DNA from: Clostridiales bacterium
Lineage (GTDB): Bacteria; Bacillota; Clostridia; Christensenellales; CAG-138
Direction: 5' to 3'
DNA: 64,000 nucleotides
Assembly (NCBI GenBank): GCA_012838425.1
Contig: DUPG01000001.1
Span: 49,592 to 113,591 of the forward strand
In this document: one piece after another, positions 8,474 to 16,416 of the stretch
Layout: every line of letters begins with the position of its first letter
How positions within the stretch are numbered: the stretch's first letter is position 1
The notes under the pieces: generated by a model
The model's input: the letters and a program-made list of their open reading frames with translations, nothing else
What the model was told of the DNA's origin: nothing
The model's database searches: none
Translations under genes and position numbers: made by a program

Positions 8474-8914
8474 ATGAAAACATTCGCTAAAAAACTTGTT
8501 ATGCTGCTATTTGTGGCAGTGGTAATCGCGTTGTTTTTCGGATGCGAGCCCATGTCTCCCACACCCTCACCAACAGGAGGAGCGAACGGCTCACCGGGGC
8601 TTACTGCCGGAATGTCGCCTGACTTATCACCTGATATGACTCCGGGCGAAGGCGGCGAATCTCCCGCACCGACAGGCGACGAAATACCTAACTTCATGGA
8701 AGGAACAGTAGTTGACCCCGACACAGTTCCCGAAATAGTGAACGCTGTTAAGGCACAGTACCCGAATGCGCAGATTCAAAGCGTTACTCATGCGCTGCAC
8801 CTGAACCAGCAGGTATATGAGGTAACATTCTTAGACGGAGCAAACACGAATACAGTATTCGTAACTCCCAGCGGGCAGCTGTTAGACCAAGATAATCAAG
8901 CGTCGCCTACATAA
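8474..8914 (+). CDS. Small lipoprotein with a PepSY-like C-terminal domain
   Basis: 146 residues. The N-terminus is a lipoprotein signal with LFFGC as lipobox (Cys about 24). A Pro/Gly/Ser/Thr-rich spacer follows to about residue 75. The last part, VNAVKAQYPNAQI ... YEVTFLDGANTNTVFVTPSGQLL, has the alpha-then-beta pattern of small PepSY-like folds (helix 'A-x-x-YP-x-A-x-I', then paired strands). It should sit on the outer face of the membrane. Function is unknown; the domain call is from pattern only. Confidence 0.7.
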   Translation: MKTFAKKLVMLLFVAVVIALFFGCEPMSPTPSPTGGANGSPGLTAGMSPDLSPDMTPGEGGESPAPTGDEIPNFMEGTVVDPDTVPEIVNAVKAQYPNAQIQSVTHALHLNQQVYEVTFLDGANTNTVFVTPSGQLLDQDNQASPT

Positions 8915-8934
8915 TATAATAGTAGGCATAATTA

Positions 8935-8959
8935 AAGGCGGTGTGTGCCGCCTTATTTT
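8935..8959 (+). terminator. Terminator of the lipoprotein gene
   Basis: AAGGCGG / CCGCCTT stem with a six-base loop, followed by ATTTTTAATT, 20 bases after the stop. Confidence 0.8.
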
Positions 8960-8974
8960 TAATTGTGCCTGTTC

Positions 8975-9919
8975 TTAATCCCCCTGCTGCGAGCAAACAA
9001 TTATTGAAAAGGTAGTATATAGCTGCGAAAACAGCTCATTGAAGGGCAATGCGTTTATTCTGCCTGCGTCGTCATCCAATACTATCATGCAGGCCAGCAT
9101 AAGCCTATGCGGTATGCTTAGCGAAAACCTGCCAAAGCCCTTATGTTCAAGCAAGTAGTGATAAACTTCTATAATTTCGCTTACTGCTTCGCCTATGTCT
9201 TTTCCATGGCACGCATTTGCGAATATTCCGAGAGTGGGGAGCTCTACAACCGTACCATATTTCAGCCTGTGCTGCGAGAACGCGCTGAAGAAATCCATAG
9301 CGTTTTGCGCTTTCACATCGGGAACGGCGTCATACATTGCAAGCACATAGCTTAATAGCAATGCCGGCTCAGCAAGGAAGAACCTGCGCTTAATCATCGC
9401 AAACACATCTTCGGCATCTATTAGCATGCTTCGCCAATCCTTTTCGCACAAGGCAAGCAGCCCCGCGTATGTAATATGCGAAATGTTGGTGAGCCACGGG
9501 TGTTCCTTGCGCATTGAGGAAAAAATATCCTCAGTTCTCAGAATAAGCTCCTGCGCGTTTGGCTTATCGTTGAACAATACAGCAAGCTGAGGAAGGAATA
9601 TGCTGCGCTTGAAGGTTCGTTTCAAATCATCATATGTATTCAGAATATTATTGAATTCAGCCTGATAATCTTCTGAAAAAGACAGGCGAACTGCCAACTC
9701 AAGCGAGCTTATCGAATTAAAGTATGAGAACCTGCCCGAAGCTTGACGAATATAGCCCCTGCACTCATGCACCCTTTGAATATCTATGAGCTTATTTTGG
9801 TTCGCGGCATAGCTTGCGCCTAATAAAATCCTGCATATGCCCGCAGTTTTGAAGGCGCCTTTTAATATGTTGCGGTTTTCAATTAAAATATCGGCTTTAC
9901 GCTTGGTTTCGGTTCTCAT
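8975..9919 (-). CDS. DUF4003 family protein
   Basis: 314 residues, all-helical in appearance, no signal peptide or membrane segment. The N-terminal ILIENRNILKGAFK, the central MRKEHPWLTNISHITYAGL and repeated short helices match my memory of DUF4003 proteins, found in Firmicutes and without a known role. It faces the lipoprotein gene tail to tail and is divergent from pyrB, which suggests a single-gene unit. Start chosen at the first ATG, with GAGGTG nearby. Confidence 0.65.
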   Translation of the reverse strand: MRTETKRKADILIENRNILKGAFKTAGICRILLGASYAANQNKLIDIQRVHECRGYIRQASGRFSYFNSISSLELAVRLSFSEDYQAEFNNILNTYDDLKRTFKRSIFLPQLAVLFNDKPNAQELILRTEDIFSSMRKEHPWLTNISHITYAGLLALCEKDWRSMLIDAEDVFAMIKRRFFLAEPALLLSYVLAMYDAVPDVKAQNAMDFFSAFSQHRLKYGTVVELPTLGIFANACHGKDIGEAVSEIIEVYHYLLEHKGFGRFSLSIPHRLMLACMIVLDDDAGRINALPFNELFSQLYTTFSIIVCSQQGD

Positions 9920-10039
9920 AGTTCACCTCTATTCTGCATTTTATCACACAAACCCGCATATTTCAATGAATGTTTGATCCTTCTTTACAAATGAAATTTA
10001 TTCCTTTATTATATATTAAGTGATGGAGCAACAAAATGC

Positions 10040-10068
10040 TTGACAACTAATTTTGAGGATATTAAAAT
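10040..10068 (+). promoter_or_regulatory. Promoter of pyrB
   Basis: TTGACA, 17-base spacer, TAAAAT. The start codon is only about 20 bases after the expected transcription start, so there is no room for a PyrR-type attenuator in the leader. Confidence 0.75.
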
Positions 10069-10094
10069 AGAAAAAATTTTGGAGGGAGAAGTAT

Positions 10095-11045
10095 ATGACA
10101 ATAGATTTTAAGGGGAAAGACATACTGAATGGCTTTCAGTTTTCTAATCAGGAATTGAATGTCATTATGGAAACAGCTTCTTACTATGAAATGCGCGTAA
10201 AGCGAGGGGAAATCATTAAGGATTTAGAGGGCTTGGTAGTTGCTACCCTCTTTTTTGAGCCAAGCACGAGGACAAGGCTGTCATTCGAAGCGGCTATAAA
10301 CAGGCTGGGCGCAAGGGTGGCTTCTATGGCAGAGCCTGCGAACTCATCTATAGCCAAGGGCGAATCTTTGGAGGATACAATACTGACTGTTGACGGTTAT
10401 TGCGACTGTATAGTAATGCGCCACCCCGTTTCGGGTTCGGCAGCACGCGCGGCGGAGGTAGCTGTTCACCCTGTAATAAACGGCGGCGACGGTACCTCGC
10501 AGCACCCCACGCAAGCATTGCTTGACATATACACGATTCGCAAGGAAAAAGGGCATATAGGCGGGCAGACAATAACCTTCTTAGGCGACCTGAAGTATGG
10601 CAGAACGGTACACAGCTTAGGCTATCTGATGCAGCAGTTCAACAACAAAATGATATTCGTTTCACCCGAAAGCCTGAGAATGCCCGAGGAAATTACAGCA
10701 GAGCTAAAAAGCAGAGGTGCTGACATAGAGGAAACCGACGACATCAAGTACGCACTTTCTCAAAGCGATATAGTGTATGTAACGCGCGTTCAGAGAGAGA
10801 GATTCCCGAGCGTTGAAGAATACGAGAAATGCAAGGGCTCATACATACTCAACAACGACCTGCTTAAATACGCAAAGCCGGGCATAACAATAATGCACCC
10901 CCTGCCGCGCGTTGACGAAATTGCCACAGAGCTTGACACATACGAGGGCTCGGCGTACTTCCGTCAGGCAAGCAACGGTATGTATCTGAGAATGGCGCTG
11001 TTAGGGCTTGTAACGGGCAGGCATAATATCTGCTACTCCATATAA
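10095..11045 (+). CDS. pyrB: Aspartate carbamoyltransferase catalytic subunit
   Basis: 316 residues, the usual length. It joins carbamoyl phosphate and aspartate in the second step of pyrimidine synthesis. FFEPSTRTRLSFEAA (about 53-67) is the carbamoyl-phosphate motif; the HPTQALLDIYTI segment and HPLPRVDEI near the C-terminus are the other family hallmarks. GGAGGG lies 8 bases before the ATG. There is no regulatory subunit gene (pyrI) beside it, so this is probably the unregulated trimer form. The pyrC-like gene follows after about 185 bases. Confidence 0.97.
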   Translation: MTIDFKGKDILNGFQFSNQELNVIMETASYYEMRVKRGEIIKDLEGLVVATLFFEPSTRTRLSFEAAINRLGARVASMAEPANSSIAKGESLEDTILTVDGYCDCIVMRHPVSGSAARAAEVAVHPVINGGDGTSQHPTQALLDIYTIRKEKGHIGGQTITFLGDLKYGRTVHSLGYLMQQFNNKMIFVSPESLRMPEEITAELKSRGADIEETDDIKYALSQSDIVYVTRVQRERFPSVEEYEKCKGSYILNNDLLKYAKPGITIMHPLPRVDEIATELDTYEGSAYFRQASNGMYLRMALLGLVTGRHNICYSI

Positions 11046-11136
11046 TATGTAAGTATGGAGCTATCCGCGCGTTGCCGCTGAATAAAGACGGGCTGCGCGC
11101 AAGTATATCGCCCCTGCGGGGCTTATGGAAAATTTG

Positions 11137-11160
11137 CGGGGGATATTCCCCCGTTTAATT
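11137..11160 (+). terminator. Hairpin with T-rich tail between pyrB and the dihydroorotase gene
   Basis: CGGGGGA / TCCCCCG, seven base pairs with a three-base loop, followed by TTTAATTT. It could end the pyrB transcript. A mini-hairpin GCCCC-TGC-GGGGC lies just before it (11110-11122), and a TATAAT box follows at about 11180. Confidence 0.6.
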
Positions 11161-11230
11161 TGCACTGGCGAGCACAGGGTATAATAAGGTAATATGATAT
11201 TAGATAAGGAAAACAAAAAGGGGTGATAGA

Positions 11231-12622
11231 ATGGCATTTGAAAGAGCAATCATTAACGGCAATATAGTTACTGGAAACGAAAGCTATTTAGCAAACATAT
11301 ACATAAAAGACGGTAAAATAGCCTTGATTTCAAAAGAGGTGTTAGAGGCGGACGAGGTAACCGACGCGAGCGGAAAAACCGTAATGTCGGGCTTCATAGA
11401 CACGCATGTTCATTCGCGCGACGGCATACATGGCGCGTATCAGAAGGAGGACTTCTCATATTCCACAAAGGCGGCTGCGGCTGGCGGAATCACGACAATA
11501 TTCGAAATGCCGAACTGCAATCCCGCTATATACAATGTCGAAATGCTTGAATCCTTCATAGAGTGCGTATCGAAAAAAGCATATGTTGACTACTGCGTAT
11601 GGGGCATAGCGTTGGGCGAAGTAAACGAGCACGCGCTTGATGACCTGGCGAAGGCAGGCGTAGTGGGCTTCAAGTACTTCTGGGGCTATGCTGTTGATAA
11701 GAAGAATTATCAGCTCATATACAACTACAAGGAGGGCGCGGACGATATTGCGCCGCCCATGCACAGAGGTCAGATACGCGATATGTTCCAAAGCGTAGCC
11801 AAAACAGGCAAGCTGTTGGGCATACACGCAGAGGATTTTGAGATAATAAGGCACGAATCAAAAAAGGTGCTGGCGCAAAGCGGCAGAACATATGCCGATT
11901 TGTTGAAAATGCGCCCGGCTATATGCGAAACGACCATTATTCAAAGCGCAATAGCATATGCGCATGAATGCGGACTTCGCCTGCATATTCATCACTTATC
12001 AGTCGGCGACAGCGTAGATATAATAAGGCAGGCACAGAAGCAGGGCAAGAGTGTTACCGCCGAAACCTGCCCGCACTATTTAGAGCTTTCCGCCGAGGAG
12101 CATGGCGACACATTGGGCGCGTATATGAAGTGGTTCCCGCTGGTTCGCGAGAAGTTCAATCAGGCGCCGCTGTGGGAGGGTCTGCGCGACGGTACCATAG
12201 CTCATGTAAGCTCAGACCATGCGCCGCACACAGCCGAAGAAAAGCAAAAGGGGCTGTTCGACTCTCCCTCAGGCAACGCAGGCGTCGAAACATTAGGACT
12301 GCTTATGATAAACGCGGTATCAGAGGGCAAAATCACCGAAAATCAGCTTGCTAAGCTTTTAAGCGAAAATCCTGCAAAGCTGTATGGGCTGTATCCGCAA
12401 AAGGGCTCATTGGAAATAGGCACAGACGCGGACCTGGTGATAATAGACTTCGACCACGAATACGAGTTTAAGCAGGAGAACATACACTCAAAGGTAAAGC
12501 TGTCGCCATTCAACGGGCGTAAATTAAAGGGCAAACCCGTTGAAACCATACTGCGAGGAAAAACCATTATGAAGGACAGCGAAATTATAGGCGAAGCGGG
12601 CGGAAGGTTTATTAAAGTGTAA
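11231..12622 (+). CDS. pyrC: Dihydroorotase-type cyclic amidohydrolase
   Basis: 463 residues. Metal ligands are visible: DTHVHSRD (HxH), the carboxylated-lysine candidate in VVGFKYFWG, GIHAED, LHIHHLS and SSDHAPHT. Length and several blocks (AAAAGGITTIFEMPNCNP) fit class I dihydroorotase but also allantoinase/hydantoinase relatives. Its place right after pyrB favours dihydroorotase, closing carbamoyl-aspartate to dihydroorotate. AAGGGGTG precedes the ATG. The name rests on context, since the substrate-binding loop (IHGAYQKEDF instead of a LREPG-type loop) is unusual. Confidence 0.78.
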   Translation: MAFERAIINGNIVTGNESYLANIYIKDGKIALISKEVLEADEVTDASGKTVMSGFIDTHVHSRDGIHGAYQKEDFSYSTKAAAAGGITTIFEMPNCNPAIYNVEMLESFIECVSKKAYVDYCVWGIALGEVNEHALDDLAKAGVVGFKYFWGYAVDKKNYQLIYNYKEGADDIAPPMHRGQIRDMFQSVAKTGKLLGIHAEDFEIIRHESKKVLAQSGRTYADLLKMRPAICETTIIQSAIAYAHECGLRLHIHHLSVGDSVDIIRQAQKQGKSVTAETCPHYLELSAEEHGDTLGAYMKWFPLVREKFNQAPLWEGLRDGTIAHVSSDHAPHTAEEKQKGLFDSPSGNAGVETLGLLMINAVSEGKITENQLAKLLSENPAKLYGLYPQKGSLEIGTDADLVIIDFDHEYEFKQENIHSKVKLSPFNGRKLKGKPVETILRGKTIMKDSEIIGEAGGRFIKV

Positions 12623-12644
12623 AGGCGCAAAGCGTGCATAAAGA

Positions 12645-12971
12645 CAGCGTTTCACGCTGAATGAAGGCGGCAAAGCCGCCTATTTTTATGCACAAAAGCA
12701 TATTCATTCACGTAAAGCGCGTTTTCATTCGCCACTATGCGTCTTCATGCACGCAAAGCATGTATTCATTCGCCACTATGCGTCTTCATGCACGCAAAGC
12801 ATGTATTTATTCGCCACTATGCGTCTTCATGCACGCAAAGCATGTATTCATTTGCTCCGCAGGAGCATCTTCATTCGCCACAGGCGTCTTCATTCACGCG
12901 AAGCGTGTCTTCATTCGGGCACAGCCCGTCTTCATTCGCCGCAGGCGTCTTCATTGCGTGCCTAAGCACGC
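12645..12971. repeat. Array of linked mini-hairpins (class 1, TCTTCATT linker)
   Basis: At least a dozen short inverted repeats in a row. Clear units: CAGCGT-TTC-ACGCTG, GGCGGC-AAA-GCCGCC, TGCTCC-GCA-GGAGCA, CGCC-ACA-GGCG, CACGC-GAA-GCGTG, CGGGC-ACA-GCCCG, CGCC-GCA-GGCG and GCGTGC-CTAA-GCACGC. They are joined by TCTTCATT or close variants. Positions 12730-12852 are three copies of a 41-base composite (CGCCACTATGCG, linker, CATGC...GCATG, linker). Stems differ, loops stay 3-4 bases, linkers stay almost constant. The frames read across it are repetitive and lack translation signals. The GGCGGC hairpin plus TATTTTT at 12666-12687 could also end the pyrC transcript. Confidence 0.85.
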
Positions 12972-12974
12972 ACT

Positions 12975-13166
12975 TCACTCGCTCAACTCCTGCTCTATTC
13001 CGTCAAACACTACACGAATTTCGTTTGAATCGCTGTTTTCCTTTATGTAGTCAAGCAGCAGCTTTGCGGCGGCAATTCTGTCCGACGGTTTGTTTTCGCT
13101 GTCCGTGCAGATTGCGTACAGCTCCTGCAATATGCTTTGATACTTGCTTGCGTTATCGCTGCTCAT
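12975..13166 (-). CDS. Small protein after the phage portal gene
   Basis: 63 residues, helical (KYQSILQELYAI, DRIAAAKLLLDYIKE). The start overlaps the end of the portal gene by 14 bases, so it is translationally coupled. The phrase 'DRIAAAKLLLDYIKE' recalls the helix-turn-helix start of small terminase subunits, but the protein is much shorter than those. Last gene of the minus-strand particle cluster, ending 3 bases from the mini-hairpin array. Function unknown. Confidence 0.6.
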   Translation of the reverse strand: MSSDNASKYQSILQELYAICTDSENKPSDRIAAAKLLLDYIKENSDSNEIRVVFDGIEQELSE

Positions 13167-14829
13167 TCACTTCTCCGTTTTCACCGTTTAACTGCCGCAT
13201 TTTCGCCAATGCTTCTTCCTTACCGTCGAATATCAGCATTTCCAAGCCAATCTGCGGAGTAATCATGCCCATCTGCACCAGCTTGAACACTGTTTCGTTG
13301 TGCGCCATAACGGAGAATCGGCTCTCCCTCTGCACCTTTACGCTTACCTTGAACTCTAAGGGGTAGTCGTCAATATCCCTGAATATGTCGCTCGAATACG
13401 CAACCTTGATGCTGTTCACATATACGGGGCGTGAAAATACCGCGTACTCCCTTTCTACCTCAATTTCCATGCGAACTGCTTCTGCGAATGATGAGTGAAC
13501 GCTTTTCGCTATCATACGGGAGCGCTTGTTGCTCATCTCCTGCAACGCCATTATTGCTGAAGCCGCTGTTACGCCATTAGCAGTTGAGCCGCGTGAGAAC
13601 TCATTCGCGCCCGATTCCTCCTTCACATTGCCGCGCATACGCTCTATGTATTCGATTATATAGCCCGGCAGCGGAGCGGTTGAGAACCACTTTATGCCGT
13701 TTATGTTCTCGCCCGTATGCACCTGCTTTGACCAGTTGCAAAGGTCGTTTATATCAAAGCCCGATGCGGAGCTTACGAGCAGCTTGTTATGCGATGCCAT
13801 AAGCGCGTTTTTGATAACTATTTGGTCTAACTTATCCGAAAGCCTTTGCTGCTGTTCGAACACATCGCAGAAGCCGTAGCCCAATATGCAGCCCTTACGC
13901 GGGAAAAGCGCAGTTACCACAAAAGGATACCTGCCATGCGCAAAAAGCCCATATTCGTATGTTTCGCGGCTATCCTCCAATACTACCCTGCCGGCAACCT
14001 TAATCATATGAACATTGTAGCGGCAGCGTACCGCGTCATACTCCCTTTTCCAGAACTCTATGAGCACCGCGCTTTCCTCTGAGGTATTCGCAGCTAAGGC
14101 AATCTCGTCAGCCACCATTTTTATTGCGTGCTTGGGGTAATGCTCATAATACCAGCTTATAGGGTGAACGCTGAACTTGATTATAGCGCGGCATTCGTCA
14201 ACCGTTGAGGCGTTAGGGTCAAACATAATGCACCTGTTGTCAACATGACGAATATACGCGGCGCCAAGCCCCCAGTTGCTGTCGGGGTCAAAGCCTACCT
14301 CCTGTATCATTGTTCCGCCTACTAAAAGGTCGTGAATGGCTTTTTCGTATTCGCGCTCATAGTTGCAGCCTATATGATTCTCGGAGATTACTGCTGTAAG
14401 CGCGTTTGCGGCTTCGGCATATTCGGGTTCGTCGGCTGTTATGATGGCTTGCGGATACCAATCCTGCAATTCGGCGCGCACACTTTCAATAGTCGCCTGA
14501 ATTATTGGGGTTACGGGGCGGGGCTCAAGCGCGTCGTTATAGGGAATATCCTCCCAGTGCAAGCCATGATACAGCTTTTCCGCTCTCTCAAACCTTTGCC
14601 ATTCTAAAGCATAGGCGTTTGAATATTCATCGAAAAGCGCGTATATGTAATCTATATCCGCCTGCTTGCTGTGTATTGAGCCTGTCGAAGTCTTCCCCAT
14701 GCTCCCCTGTCCTGCAAGGGAGCTTGCGTTTGTTGTCGCCTTGCCTATTGAAAGCGTGGTGCCTCCGCCTGCTATATCGGGGTTAACATCGTTTGGCGTG
14801 GGTATTAAGGGTCCGTTTCCGATTCTCAT
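13153..14829 (-). CDS. Phage portal protein
   Basis: 558 residues, soluble. From about residue 50 it shows the portal pattern of podoviruses: YALEWQRFERAEKLYHG, a middle beta domain (HVDNRCIMFDPNAS), a long helix after FVVTALFPRKGCILGYG, then EQQQRLSDKLDQIVIKNAL and the C-terminal 'ESGANEFSRGSTANGVTAASAIMAL'. Portals form the ring through which DNA enters the capsid and to which the terminase docks. GGAGGAATT precedes the ATG. It follows terL after 59 bases. No truncation seen. Confidence 0.85.
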   Translation of the reverse strand: MRIGNGPLIPTPNDVNPDIAGGGTTLSIGKATTNASSLAGQGSMGKTSTGSIHSKQADIDYIYALFDEYSNAYALEWQRFERAEKLYHGLHWEDIPYNDALEPRPVTPIIQATIESVRAELQDWYPQAIITADEPEYAEAANALTAVISENHIGCNYEREYEKAIHDLLVGGTMIQEVGFDPDSNWGLGAAYIRHVDNRCIMFDPNASTVDECRAIIKFSVHPISWYYEHYPKHAIKMVADEIALAANTSEESAVLIEFWKREYDAVRCRYNVHMIKVAGRVVLEDSRETYEYGLFAHGRYPFVVTALFPRKGCILGYGFCDVFEQQQRLSDKLDQIVIKNALMASHNKLLVSSASGFDINDLCNWSKQVHTGENINGIKWFSTAPLPGYIIEYIERMRGNVKEESGANEFSRGSTANGVTAASAIMALQEMSNKRSRMIAKSVHSSFAEAVRMEIEVEREYAVFSRPVYVNSIKVAYSSDIFRDIDDYPLEFKVSVKVQRESRFSVMAHNETVFKLVQMGMITPQIGLEMLIFDGKEEALAKMRQLNGENGEVNEQR

Positions 14830-14838
14830 AATTCCTCC

Positions 14839-14862
14839 TAAAAAATAAGGGCTTTTCGCCCT
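14839..14862 (-). terminator. Hairpin with T-run just upstream of the portal ribosome-binding site
   Basis: AGGGC-GAAAA-GCCCT on the minus strand, followed by TTATTTTTT and then AGGAGG. It may partly stop transcription between terminase and portal. A similar arrangement lies before the first gene of the cluster (24535-24559). Confidence 0.5.
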
Positions 14863-14888
14863 GATGATTTTTGTAATGGCGATACCGC

Positions 14889-16229
14889 CTATATTCCAAA
14901 AAAGCTGCTTGATAATGGCTCGTCTGTATCTAACGGGTCATAGCACTTTACTGTTTTGGTTTGAACTCTTGTTTTGCCGGGTCGCGACATAAGCCCGTAT
15001 CTCAACGCTTCGGGCGCATGGTCGTCTATACCGAAAGCGTCCTCGACATTATGCGAATCATAGGTTAGCGCGGGCAGGGTCTTTATAAGGTTCATACAGG
15101 TTGAGAACACCTGCCAGAGAGGCTTGCCGTCGGGCGCATCTGCCAAGTACGCGCGCACCTTTTGCCAGCCTGCTACTCTTGAATTATCCGCAGGGGTTAA
15201 GGGAACACCGGCATTTTGAAACACATCGGCTATGGATTCGCCCTCGAAGCCTCCCTGCGCCGCCAGTATTCCGCGCTTCTGCCACATATCAGGAGATGCT
15301 ACCGTGTAGCTTATGCTCTCACCCTCCGACAGCTCTATTATGCGCTTTGCAACCTCATCAGCCCTATTGTGACGCACATACAGCTCTCGATAAGTATAGA
15401 TTCTGCCTTCTGTATCCACGCAATGCCAAAGCACGCAGCAGGGGTCGTTGTAGCCCCAGTCCATAGAACAAAAGCGCTTGTAATAGCTTGGCAGCGAAAA
15501 AGGCTCTATGACATGCTTTTCGCGCGAAAACTCCTTGAAGTACTGCCCTGCGAACACATCCCAGTCGCCGTACAGGTGCGCACGCTTCAAATCATCGGGC
15601 AGCGCTTCCAATGTGCGCACATATTCGGGGTTAGCTTTCATAAGCACTTGATTGTCATACACCCTTGCAGGTATAAACAAATAGTCGCTTGGATTTTCAA
15701 ACGCTGTGTATTCCCTGTCTATAAAAAGCCGCTTCACCCACCCGTGGCCCACATTTCCGGGGTTTGTGGTGTAGTACATACGCGGCGAAAAATCTGTGCG
15801 CGTGCTTCTGTTGCAGGTGGTTAAGAACTGCATCTGCTCCTCCGTGAAGTGCGTGGCTTCCTCTAAGCCTATGCAATCGTATTCCTGACCCTGATACTGA
15901 TATATGTCGTTTGCGCTGTCGCAATAGCCAAGCTTTATGCGTGAGCCATTCGGAAACTCGAACACCCTTTCGGTAGCCTTGTAGTTGCAAAAGCCATTCA
16001 GCTCCTTCAACAAGGGTATTACATGGTTTTCGCGCAGCTCGGGCAATGTTCTTCTTAATAGTAAAAGGTTAAGCCCCTTGTATCTCAGCGCAAGCATTAC
16101 GAATTTTCTGCGCATAGCCCAGCTTTTGCCTCCGCCCCTTGCCCCGCCGTACGCCGTATGCCTTGCTTTTGACCTGAAAAACGCAAGCTGCTTTTTGTTA
16201 GGCGCGCCGGTTAGCTTTAATGTTCGCAT
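14889..16229 (-). CDS. terL: Phage terminase large subunit
   Basis: 446 residues. The ATPase half shows YGGARGGGKS (Walker A, about 28-37), the arginine-rich LLLRRTLPEL, and YDCIGLEEATHF (Walker B, about 115-126), then TTNPG (coupling motif). The nuclease half shows SMDWGYNDPCC and YTVASPDMW with acidic residues. Terminase cuts and pumps DNA into the procapsid through the portal. GGAGGT precedes the ATG. No small terminase subunit is recognisable nearby. It lies downstream of spoIVA on the opposite strand, separated from the rest of the particle genes. Confidence 0.92.
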   Translation of the reverse strand: MRTLKLTGAPNKKQLAFFRSKARHTAYGGARGGGKSWAMRRKFVMLALRYKGLNLLLLRRTLPELRENHVIPLLKELNGFCNYKATERVFEFPNGSRIKLGYCDSANDIYQYQGQEYDCIGLEEATHFTEEQMQFLTTCNRSTRTDFSPRMYYTTNPGNVGHGWVKRLFIDREYTAFENPSDYLFIPARVYDNQVLMKANPEYVRTLEALPDDLKRAHLYGDWDVFAGQYFKEFSREKHVIEPFSLPSYYKRFCSMDWGYNDPCCVLWHCVDTEGRIYTYRELYVRHNRADEVAKRIIELSEGESISYTVASPDMWQKRGILAAQGGFEGESIADVFQNAGVPLTPADNSRVAGWQKVRAYLADAPDGKPLWQVFSTCMNLIKTLPALTYDSHNVEDAFGIDDHAPEALRYGLMSRPGKTRVQTKTVKCYDPLDTDEPLSSSFFGI

Positions 16230-16249
16230 TTTACCTCCCTGAAGTCATG

Positions 16250-16340
16250 CGCATAGCGCGAATTGTGAAATATTGCGCTTACGCGCAGCATTAAATGGCT
16301 TCGCCATGATGTTTCGCTTGCGCGAAGCTATTAAACATTA
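16250..16340. repeat. Mini-hairpin string (class 2, ATTAAA linkers)
   Basis: TGCGC-TTAC-GCGCA (16274-16287), ATGGC-TTC-GCCAT (16295-16307) and TTCGC-TTGC-GCGAA (16313-16326), joined by AGCATTAA-, GATGT- and CTATTAAAC-type linkers. Similar to 22520-22580. Confidence 0.7.
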
Positions 16341-16346
16341 TGTATT

Positions 16347-16375
16347 GTAATAAACTTTGCTTATCCGCATAAACA
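16347..16375 (+). promoter_or_regulatory. Sigma-E-like promoter of spoIVA
   Basis: GTAATAA, 14 bases, CATAAACA, close to the mother-cell sigma-E consensus (roughly KMATATT, 13-15, CATACANT). It lies about 40 bases before the start codon, as expected for spoIVA. Confidence 0.6.
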
Positions 16376-16416
16376 TTATAGCGAAACCAAAAAGCCGAAT
16401 ATGGAGGAGAAAACTC

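Noticed and set aside
10069..10094. PyrR attenuator before pyrB
   Set aside because: The promoter leaves only about 20 bases of leader, too short for such a structure.
12645..12971. Possible CRISPR array
   Set aside because: Units are palindromes of changing sequence with an eight-base constant linker; there are no 25-40 base spacers, no constant long repeat and no cas genes.
12661..13366. Several long plus-strand reading frames across the 12.7 kb array
   Set aside because: They translate the repeat units (repeated CTQSMYSF, HARKACI) and have no ribosome-binding sites; the GC-rich palindromes simply lack stop codons.
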